From NCBI GenBank assembly GCA_009809945.1, contig WTPW01000716.1:85994-149993 (forward strand): a DNA stretch of 64,000 nt. Reading direction: 5' to 3'. Under the pieces are notes generated by a model. It was not told the DNA's origin and did not search any database. It was given only the letters and a program-made list of their open reading frames with translations. The DNA is from Gigaspora margarita (Eukaryota; Glomeromycota; Glomeromycetes; Diversisporales; Gigasporaceae). Numbering within the stretch: position 1 is the stretch's first letter; every line of letters begins with the position of its first letter. This document shows, piece by piece, positions 55,500-64,000 of this stretch. Position numbers and translations under genes: made by a program.

Positions 55500-56193
55500 T
55501 GGTAGTACAGTACTAAAAAAACAATAAATTTACTAAAAGAACTTATCAAAAGATAATTAGAAAATTCAATAAAAAAACAATAAGAAATTAACTGAAAAAT
55601 GATGAACCAACCTTATTGAAATAACCCACTAAAAAGCAATAAATTTACCAAAAGAACCCAAAAAATCAATGAAAAATCTATAGAAAAACTTAACAAAAAG
55701 CTTACAGTACTGCAAACTTGCTAAAAACCCTACTAAAAAATAATGAATTTACCAAAAAAATCAATGAAAAACCTATGCATTTACTAAAAAAAACTCAAAA
55801 CTTACTATAAAATTCACAAAAGAACCTACTAAAAAACAACTGACCAAAAATAATGAACTTAACAAAAGAACTTACAAAAAAATGAAAACAGACCTACCAA
55901 AAATGCCAAATTTACTAAAAACCAATCAAAAAATAATGACAAACTTGTTGAAAAAACCCACAAAAACCAATAAAAAACCTATAAAGAACCTACAGAAAAA
56001 CAACAAAAACCTTGGTAGAAAAAATGAAAAACTACTAAACCACCAAAATAACAAGAAATTTGATGATCTATACATAGCTTCAGAAGGCCCCAACTACTGT
56101 TCCAATAATAGCACTAATGATAGCACCAATGAAAACTTCATTGATGGCTTCAATGATAACTCTAGTGATGACTCCAATAAAGATTTGAAATAA
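55500..56193 (+). other. Decayed low-complexity coding-like region
   Basis: Lys/Asn/Glu-rich sequence continues the style of the 33-bp repeat. The last part is open at 55882-56193 (103 residues): MKTDLPKMPNLL, basic KKPTKTNKKPIKNL, DDLYIASEGPNY, then an acidic NNSTNDSTN...SDDSNKDLK tail. The ending resembles 4440-5230. Possibly the 3' exon of a lost repeat protein. No known domain; function unknown. Confidence 0.35.
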
Positions 56194-56494
56194 CAACTAA
56201 AAGAATATAATGTTAAAAAAAGAAAAAAAATCAAAAAAAATAAAAGCAATAAAAAAATCTAAATCTAGATAAAAAGAGTACATGTTGTAAGTACAAGATT
56301 TAGATCCATTTTAGATCAGACTGGTAATTGATCACTGCTAGTGACAAATATTTGTTACTATAAAATTTTAACCAATCAAAAAAGGGTGAGACAAGTCACA
56401 GGTGCAACAACTTTATATTTACTTTTTGGATAACTATTGTAAAAATAGAAAGAGTAGTAATAATTATTATATATTATCTGGCAAACTTATATAA
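56194..56494. other. Noncoding, with an inverted match to 51.5 kb
   Basis: CACTGCTAGTGACAAATATT and AAAATTTTAACCAATCAAAA, GGGTGAGAC (56333-56395) are inverted relatives of blocks at about 51500-51690, suggesting an older element of about 5 kb enclosing the region. Confidence 0.4.
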
Positions 56495-56660
56495 GGGGCA
56501 TGCCATTTATTACATAATATTTTTTACTTAGTAGCCACTCTTATCCATGTATAGTGTGATCACTTTATCTAATTCAAATTGCTTAATATAATATATAGAT
56601 GTGATCACTACCTCTGACCATGTATCCATGGTAAAAATTACATAATTAATGGCATGCCCC
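56495..56660. mobile_element. PIF/Harbinger-like MITE, TSD TAA
   Basis: GGGGCATGCCATTTATTA and TAATTAATGGCATGCCCC are inverted and flanked by TAA (56492-56494, 56661-56663). Inner ATGTATAGTGTGATCACT and GTGATCAC words also mirror. Confidence 0.85.
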
Positions 56661-56751
56661 TAATCATAAAATTATTTCTTCTTGTTATTCTTTATATATT
56701 ACAATATAAACATGTTTATTTAAATTAAAACTCAGCAGACAACTCTCTACC

Positions 56752-56916
56752 AATCATGATTATAAATTACTAAATAATACCAATATTGGGCAATTGTCAA
56801 ATATAGTTAATTTGGCAAATAATTGCTATACATACTACAGAGCAGCACATGATTATTTGCCAAATTATTGTTATTCAACAATTTTTGCCCAATATTGTAT
56901 ACATATTTTTTATAAT
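56752..56916. mobile_element. MULE-like MITE, 10-bp direct repeat flanks
   Basis: ACTCTCTACC occurs exactly at 56742-56751 and 56917-56926. Between them is a foldback: CCAATATTGGGCAATTG and AATTTGGCAAATAATTGC against GATTATTTGCCAAATTATTG and TTTTTGCCCAATATTG. Confidence 0.75.
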
Positions 56917-56926
56917 ACTCTCTACC

Positions 56927-57766
56927 TTCTTATTCCTATATAAAAGAAATTTGACTGGCTGAGCATAGCAGAAGTTTGGTTTGATTGGCTGTTATTAGGA
57001 TAAATATGATTGGCAACGATCTTTTTTTTATATAGTCAATTGTAATTTTTAAAGTACTTTTAATAGTAAAAATCGTTGTATCATATGAACCTTTTTTTTT
57101 GTAATACAAAACGTAACAACCAACTTTAGTCTTTGATAGTTTACCTTCAAACTTATTGTTTTTTAACCTGAGATGCAATAAGATGCAATAGTTCCAAAAA
57201 CTAAATAAGAGATGAATATTTTGAAAGGTCAGAAGGTGGTTCAGTGGTCTAAACAATTGGTGAGTTAAAATTGAAAGACTCTGCTTTAACTAGTTTGTTT
57301 GTGTTTTTTTATGAAAAGTATAATTTTGAACTATTATTCTAAACTGTATTTTAATGTTTTTGATTATAATTTATTTAGTACAAGTATATAGTTTGTGAAT
57401 ATGACATTTATAATACAATAAGTGATAGTAATAGTAGTGTTAGGAATAGTCGCGTATGCATTATTTAATAGACGTTTATATGTATTTATTGTGAAAAAAA
57501 ATAACAAAACCCTTGTAAAATCCAATTTAAAGTTGTTAATACAAAACTGAATTAGTATATTGTAAATTTATAATATGTCTTTAGAGTGTATTGACTAATT
57601 TTTTAAAGTTCGAGAGTTATAAAATTTTTGTCCAGTACTCTATCCGGGGTATGATCAACAATTTTTCTGGGGTATCTTAATAACCAAACAAAATGAACTT
57701 CTGCTATGCTGACTGGCTGTTGTAAATTTAAATATTGTGTAGTAGAAATAGATTATCAGAAACATA
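56927..57766. other. Noncoding stretch
   Basis: No gene with motifs; the 106-residue frame at 56936-57256 (minus) is not protein-like. Confidence 0.4.
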
Positions 57767-58016
57767 TGGGGTGAGTTAGTAGAAAAGGGACAAATCATTT
57801 TTAGTAAAATTTTTTTAATTTTTAAATTAAAATATCTTAACAACTATTTAAACAAATTTGCTAAAAATATTTTTTATTTTAATCTTGAAATTATATAGGA
57901 TTAAAATAAAGCAAAAATTATTAAATTTATTAAGATAGTTGTTAAAAAATTTAAGTTTAAAGTCAAAAAAACTTTTACTTAGAAAAAATTTGACCCTTTT
58001 CTACTGACTCACCCTA
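57767..58016. mobile_element. MITE with GGGTGAGT ends, TA target
   Basis: TGGGGTGAGTTAGTAGAAAA and TTTTCTACTGACTCACCCTA are inverted over about 30 bp with TA flanks. Terminal TRGGGTGA is shared with 26786-27127. Confidence 0.82.
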
Positions 58017-58439
58017 TATAATAATAATTTTACTGGAAGTAATATGATCAACCTTTAAGAAAACTGATTTTTGTATACAGTCCATTGATTGAATGACTTT
58101 ATCTAAATTAGAATGAATATTAAATGCAAACTTAGGAATCTTTAATATAGCATAATTTTGGTATTCAAGTAAGAAAAATTGTGAAATAGATGAGTAAATT
58201 AGTGAATCCTATACAAAGTAAAAATAGTATAAAAAGTGTCCTATTTATAGAAAGATAGAATGGTTGTTGATAAATCATTAACATGTTTTGTAATAAAAAT
58301 AAACTGATTCTGGTTTACTGTTTCTTGTTCAATAATATAAACTGTTTTTTATGCTCTACACCTTAGCCTTACAAATTATACCACCTCTTACTATTGGGTA
58401 TATTATGAGATTGTTTGTTTAATTTTTATAGTTGGTGGT

Positions 58440-58697
58440 TGTTGCAACTATTACTGACCACAGATGTGTTCATCAACTTTTCTTTCTTGCATTCGTTCAC
58501 TTGGCTCCATTTTTGTAATAGTAGTAATCTTCAGTTTTTATGGCCTATTTCTTGCACATAAGAGTTGTAACCAACCTATACATACTTACAGTTACATCCT
58601 TATTGTATATAAGTATAGGTTATAGTTTTCATTTTCTGTTTTAATTCACACTAACATATCTAACTAACTAACTTTTCTTTTTGTACATTCCTTATAT
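58440..58697 (+). repeat. LTR-like direct repeat, left copy
   Basis: About 250 bp starting TGTTGCAACTATTACTGACC and running through CTTGGCTCCATTTTTGTAAT, ACATACTTACAGTTACATCC and CTAACTAACTTTTCTTTTTG to TACA. Aligns along its length with 61051-61304. TG...CA ends and length suit an LTR. Confidence 0.7.
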
Positions 58698-60020
58698 ATT
58701 TGGTGTTGAATTCCAAATTAATTATACAATAGCTAATAATTATATTATTATTGTATAATCAATCAATTAATCAATCAATCATACAATACTTAACTTCTGA
58801 TTCTGTATTTTTTGTATAACTTGATTCTAGATTAATTATCATTAAATCTAGCAATTATTTAGCCATGACTTGACAATGGTACATGTGATTGAGAGACTCA
58901 GCCTAGACCAAATTTTATTATAGAACTAATTGTGGCTATAACAGAAGCTAGATCCCTTCTGACTCTTATCCTAAAGTAAATATCTTTTTCAATCAGTTCT
59001 AATTTTCCATAGCATTTCAATTTCCATGACTGGTATTATAACTATATCCTATTTGAGGCAGGTTCTCAAATCATTTCATTTACCATCTAGCCAGATTACT
59101 AAAGCTCTATCATCAAACTCTTGATTGTTCTTTAATAAATTAAAAGGAATCTATTTGACTATGTTGTCATATTTTGTAGCTTTTGAGTTGAAATTCTTTA
59201 ATATAATTATTGATATCATTATTTTTACTTGTTTATTCTTGTGTTGTTTTCTGAGTATTGCATATTGCCACCAAGCTTTTAATGTACTATATCAATTGTG
59301 ATTTGATCATTTTCCATAACACTAGTATATTATTATATTCAATTGCATCTATACAGTCCTTTGGCTTCTAGCTAAAATCCTTTTAATACTTTTATTAACA
59401 TTCTTAGTTCTACTAATCCATCCTTGTATTGCATTCTAAGAATCACATGTTTGATACCAATTATAAAATGTGCTATATAAGTCATGATCTATATATTACT
59501 TTTATCAAAATCATTGAGGTCTATCAATTTTAATAATGTATGGATGACCTTTACAATTTCATTTCTTTATTCTTATCACAGAACCATGCTGAAGTATCAG
59601 TTTGATTTTCAAGTTCTTAGTCACAAGTTGTAGAACCTTATAGTATGTGTAATTCTTCTAGCCAATTTTTCAATATGTAAATTAACCTTTTCTACAGCCC
59701 TTACTAACTACAAATGAACCCAAGAATAGAATACCAATGTCTCAATATAAAGGTATGTTCATAATTAATATATGTTATAGCCCTTGCTGACTATGAGTAA
59801 AAGATACCAATCATTTTAATATGAAGGTAACCTAAGGTAACATATGACTTTGACTTTTCTTCCTCTTTGTACAGTACTTATTTATATTCCAGTACCAGTG
59901 TATTTACACAACTTATAGGTGTTAGAAGAAGAATGCTAGATAAGTAACCCAATACAATAGCAATGCTTATTAACTTTCCATTCCTTTCTGTGGCCTTCTA
60001 TTTCTTCTGTTTATATAATT
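58698..60020. other. Degraded sequence downstream of a kinase relic
   Basis: Less AT-extreme than the surrounding repeats and with a minus-strand coding flavour, probably the C-terminal tail and 3' region of the kinase at 60020-60700, but no motif is secure. Confidence 0.35.
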
Positions 60021-60700
60021 TGTCAATATCATTATTATTTTGATCTGTTTGTCCAACCAATGAGCCATCTTGTTAACAATTATAGCAGTAGTTGGTTTTA
60101 TCAGCCATGCAACAATAGCTGATCTAATATAAAATTCCAGAGCACAAGTACATTTTGGCTTTGATCTATCAATGATCTTAAATTAAAGATTAGTATCAAA
60201 TAGAATTTTATCAAAAATTCTTTTTCTTATTAATATTTTATTTATAATAATCCCAAGACTATAAATATCTGATGATTTCATATATATTAACATAGTAGAA
60301 CTTCAGATACAAAATACCAAAATCAGTAATATAAGTTCACTTGGCAAAATGTTCTCAGTACATAAATTACTATAAATGAGTTTCTGAGAATAAATCGATT
60401 TGATATTCTAAACTATTTACAGTATAAAATATTTAATTTATCTTTTCAACTCATTTTTGATACTTGTTCAAGATTCTGATATAACAATTCTTTGGGCATA
60501 TATCTTATTGCAATAATACAATTCTTATTTTGATACACTATAGCATTCTAAAGATGGTTTCTCATAGCCAATTTCACAGTAATTATTCAACTTGTAATGA
60601 AGTTTTTTGAATTATTACTGATCCACAAATCTTTTGATTGCAACAGATACTGAACTAATATAAATTCTATCACACCAACATGTATAATATACTGTTGTAA
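60020..60700 (-). pseudogene. Protein kinase, heavily degraded
   Basis: Minus-strand fragments in order from high to low coordinate: VAIKRF (about 60650), FKKLHYKLNNYCEIGYEKP, LECYSVSK, NLEQVSK, a catalytic-loop relic NLCTENIL in place of NLHSGNIL, an intact DFG (60316-60324), SSDIYSLGI (about 60250-60276), EFYIRSAIVAW and KPTTAIIVNK matching the KRPTA end of the domain. Many stops and frameshifts make it nonfunctional. It lies antisense between two LTR-like direct repeats. Confidence 0.75.
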
Positions 60701-61050
60701 AGCCACATTTTCTAATTCTTTTATATTTGCTGACTTGGACTGGATTATTGTACAAGTTCATCTACTAATATTGTCCACAGTTTTTCTATATGCTGTCTGT
60801 TTTTGTATATATATTCTCATTTGATTTATGATCATTTCCTTCTATACTCCTTTGTTTTATCACTCAGATATGTATTGATTCTTGTTTTTATTGTCATAAT
60901 TTACTCACTTTGCTCCTTACTAACAACCCTTGTAAATATGCAATTGCTACGATAGTATTTAATTCACTACAAATCACCTAAGTAATTCTTTATATAGCAC
61001 AACTTTAACAAATTATGACAAGCAAGACTTTTGTCTTACCCTGGTTCTTC

Positions 61051-61304
61051 TATCACAACCATTACTGACCACAGGTGTGTTCATTGACTTTTCTTTCTTA
61101 CATTCATTCACTTGGCTCTATTTTTGTAATGGTAGTAATCTTTGGTCCTTATGTGCTCCTTCCTCACAAATAAGAGTTATAACTAATCTGTATATACTTA
61201 CAGTTCTGTTCTTATTGTATGTAAGTATGGGTTAAAGTTTTTATTTTCCATTTTAATTTGTACTACCAAATTTAACTAACTTTTCTTTTCATATGCTTCT
61301 TATA
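61051..61304 (+). repeat. LTR-like direct repeat, right copy
   Basis: Matches 58440-58697 in order (ACCATTACTGACCACAGGTG, TTCACTTGGCTCTATTTTTG, TATACTTACAGTTCTGTTCT, TTAACTAACTTTTCTTTTC). Terminal bases have changed to TAT...ATG. No matching 5-bp TSD seen. Confidence 0.7.
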
Positions 61305-61320
61305 AGATGGGCATAGATAT

Positions 61321-61517
61321 TAGGATTCCTCAAATTCAAATCAAATCAAATATTGGATCAATTTGAATTTGATCAAATCAAATCAAATATTTGTCAAATC
61401 AAATCAAATTTGACCAGATTTGAATTTGATCAAATCAAATATAGTCAAATTTGAATTTGAATTTGATCAAATATTTGATTCAAATATTTGAAGATCAAAT
61501 CAAATTGCGGAACCCTA
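61321..61517. mobile_element. hAT-like MITE with TTTGATCAAA words, TSD ATAGATAT
   Basis: Starts TAGGATTCC, ends GGAACCCTA; exact 8-bp ATAGATAT at 61313-61320 and 61518-61525. The entire interior is made of ATTTGATCAAATCAAAT words on both strands. Confidence 0.93.
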
Positions 61518-61525
61518 ATAGATAT

Positions 61526-62047
61526 TGTAATACAGTTAAATATTCTAATATGAAACCTTTATCAAATCAGCTAACTATTTGTTAAACTTTATTAAAATAA
61601 GTTTATTTTAGTTTAAAATAAGTTTTTTTTAAAAAAATAGTTTTATATACTTAAAAAAAAGCTTTTCTAATCATGTAAAATTTAATCCAAAAATTGAGAT
61701 CATTAAGGTAATAACCAAAATGACACAGAATACATAAATAGGTAGTACTACTTTTTTGCATTTTTTTCAATTTGTTTTGGCTCTCTAATATTTTGTTGTT
61801 CTATCTTTATATGGTTTCTTTCCTCCTTCTTCTGCTTGCAAAATTCTTGCTTCTGCACTTTCTTAGTCTCCTATACTATCTGTTATTGAGTGGCTAATAT
61901 TTTTGTTTTTTATTAGCAGTTTTTTTGACTTCTTTTTCTGCTTCTTTCAACAAACGCAAGGATTCTTTATTAGTGAAGAGCTGTGCAAAAGGCATGTCTT
62001 GCATTTTTTTTTTGGTTGTTGAGTTTTGGGCTGTTCTTTATCTTTCT
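61526..62047. other. AT-rich noncoding stretch
   Basis: No gene motif. It follows the 3' end of the pogo-like relic, and no terminal inverted repeat for that element was found here. Confidence 0.4.
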
Positions 62048-63470
62048 CTAGTTTTTTATCTGCTTCAAATATTGGTACAAAGGGTATTTAAGCACTAGCT
62101 GCAAGGTACTTGTACTAGGATTGTTATAGAGTTCTAGTTCAGATCCTAAATGCTCAACTCTTTTATTAAGCAACTCTATTTCTAACCACAATTCTTTATT
62201 TGCAAAGGTTGGGCTGACATAACTTGGAATGATTCTAGATAAAGTGAATGAAGTTAGTGTAATAGGCAAGTAAGTTGGTTGTTCTAGATTGAATCTTTGC
62301 ATTCTCATTAAGGGCTCTAGATAGCTAGAACTAATAGCATCAGGATTGAATGGCCATATTCCTGTTGCCTTGAAAGCATTACATATAGCTGTAGGTGTAA
62401 ACAAGTTAATACAGGCCTGTCTAAAGATTTGAGCTAATGTACATTGGTTACTAGTTGCTATTATTAATAAAAAAACTTGTTATATTTAATATTATAGGCC
62501 TTGTTGAGCTGGACAAAGGGTAATTTAGCAGTTTGTAGAATATGGTAGTGTGTGATAGAAGGGCATAAAGAAGAATATTATTTTGCTAACAAAAATTAAT
62601 ACAAATGTAGTTGACATAGCTTTTGTGCTCATTAAAAATTAATAAAATAGAATAAACAAGAGGAATCAAATTAAAAAATGCTTTCTATATTTTTTAAATA
62701 GGCTCTCCTGCATATAACTAGTCTCAGTAAACCCCATTATAGTGCCTGCAGGTGCACTGTCCAAAGATCCAGAATTATTGTTTGCCTTTATATACTAATA
62801 ATAGTAGTATATAAGTTCTGATAGCAGAAATAATCAGGCATGCAGAAATGTGCTCATGATTGCTACTATAAAAAACTTAATGTATTTGATGTGCTCCTTT
62901 TTTGGCAATTACTTTTTGAAGTGTTGGTTCTATAATAAAACCTGTCTTGTCCATATTCCAGATTCGATTAGAGGTGAATGAATATTTATTAATAATATTT
63001 TTAAGTTTATTAAAATGATTATTAATAATAAAGGATTTTCTTTTTGAGCACACACTTTATTTAAGGCCTGCAGAATGCAAAATAAAAGTTCAGAATGATC
63101 ACTTTGACCTGCTTATACTATGCTTGGCCTGGTCCATTTTTATTAAAAGGATATATATGCCCATTCCTATTAACAATCTCTATCACACAATAATTCACAC
63201 CAGACCTTGATAATCTAAAACTAAGTCTCTGCATATTTAAGCAATAACTGACTAGTTGCTCTTCTTTATAGTTTATTAGAACTTGTTAGAACTTGGGTGG
63301 TTAGGATGACCATTATTCTGAATAGCCCATCTAAGAGTTGGTTCTGGAATATCAAAGTCTCATATGATGCTCTTTATACTTGGGAGCTTAGGGTTATTTA
63401 AGAGCCCTTTATAACTTTGAGGCTTTTTTGATAGCATTATCTCAAATAAATTTGTTTCTTTAGATATCAT
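62048..63470 (-). pseudogene. pogo/Tigger-type DDE transposase, degraded
   Basis: From an ATG at 63470 (MISKETNLFEIML) minus-strand frames give an HTH-like DNA-binding part (DFDIPEPTLRWAIQNNG, EEQLVSYCLNMQRLSF, VIEIVNRNGHIYPF), then IWNMDKTGF with the first catalytic Asp, KVIAKKGAHQIH, EHISACLIISA, an AGTIMGFTETSYM block, and a 118-residue open end (62404-62048) with ACINLFTPTAICNAFKATGIWPFNPDAI. Several stops and frameshifts separate them. Family members cut at TA, the target of many MITEs in this window (for example 23754 and 28547). TIRs of this copy not found. Confidence 0.82.
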
Positions 63471-63639
63471 AGTTTTAATTTTACTTTATTCTTTAAATTT
63501 TAATAAATTAGTTCATTATATGTACAAAGAAAGATACAGGTTAAATGTGAATTAAATTTGGGTAAATATTGATACTATTTATATATAACCTGGCATAAAT
63601 CTAGCATGATTTATTTGTACCTATATCAGCAAATTTATA
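63471..63639. other. AT-rich flank
   Basis: Nothing recognised. Confidence 0.4.
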
Positions 63640-63960
63640 ATAGTGTAATCTTACGTAAGGTCTTACAAACCGTAATATAAGCAAAATATTACATAATATA
63701 TTTCAAAATATTTCGAAATATCAAATTTTTGAAATATTATGAAAATAATTTCAAAATATTTCGAAATATATTATGAAATATTTCGGACCCCTTTCAAAAT
63801 TTTTTAGGACTAGGAAACCAAGCTGGATCAGTAAATCTGTAGTTCTAAATAGTTCGAAATAGTTCAATAATATTCAAATTCTATACTACAAAAAGATCAA
63901 ATTAGATCTTTTGTTTATAATTAGATCTTCTATTTTTTTATTAAATGATATATAACAATT
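63640..63960. repeat. AATATTTCGAAATATT-word repeat
   Basis: Many copies of AAATATTTCGAAATAT on both strands up to about 63775, then CAAATTAGATCTTTTG and TATAATTAGATC. Sister of 17510-17720. Resembles the word-based interiors of the hAT-like elements, but ends and TSD are not defined. Confidence 0.6.
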
Positions 63961-64000
63961 AAAAGATCTTTAACAATTACAAAAATTCGCTGGGTAAAAA

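Noticed and set aside
57235-57290. tRNA-like GGTGGTTCAGTGGTCTAA head
   Set aside because: Resembles an A box, but no B box follows at the right distance and no relative was found in the window.
1-64000. CRISPR array
   Set aside because: Tandem arrays present are contiguous satellites or minisatellites without unique spacers, in a eukaryotic genome.

Overview
This is an extremely AT-rich eukaryotic window of mostly repeats, with few intact genes. The surviving coding sequence (ribonuclease-inhibitor-type LRR arrays, an F-box/LRR protein, tyrosine-kinase-like kinases with an HRDLHSKNIL loop and AYIEPQ segment, spliceosomal introns, Pif1/Helitron, MULE-SWIM and pogo/Tigger relics) looks like an arbuscular mycorrhizal fungus of the Glomeromycotina, perhaps Rhizophagus. 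That assignment is inference from gene style, not a database match.

Layout. 1-5.2 kb: a broken Helitron-type helicase end, a decayed MULE transposase and a low-complexity relic. 5.2-28 kb: almost wholly nested non-autonomous DNA transposons, satellites and an old tRNA-derived SINE. 28-32.6 kb: a satellite split by a younger SINE and a PIF-like element, then a cluster of one 186-bp TA-flanked MITE family, including one copy inserted inside another and copies bracketing a kinase fragment; a hAT-like element sits in the end of the last copy. 34.1-35.8 kb: an intact F-box/LRR gene (minus strand). 36-44 kb: noncoding sequence and a four-level transposon nest. 44.6-47.1 kb: a four-exon kinase gene followed at once by an LRR block in three shifted frames, possibly one kinase-TPR-LRR gene that is broken or misread. 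47.2-58 kb: satellites, 9-bp-TSD MITEs and a hAT-like element that holds the second assembly gap. 58.4-61.3 kb: a degraded antisense kinase between two direct LTR-like repeats. 62.0-63.5 kb: a degraded pogo/Tigger transposase (minus).

Target-site duplications (TSDs) read directly from the sequence sort many elements into classes: 8 bp (hAT-like, seven elements), 9-10 bp (MULE-like, nine), TAA (PIF/Harbinger-like, three) and TA (Tc1/mariner/pogo-like, many). The strongest new patterns are: (a) hAT-like elements that share ends but each carry a different short repeat word inside; (b) a conserved internal core with TTAGGG-like sequence shared by MITEs with different terminal repeats; (c) a palindromic satellite family housed in two unrelated transposons, exactly where both assembly gaps fall. 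Only the F-box/LRR gene and the kinase look able to encode proteins.
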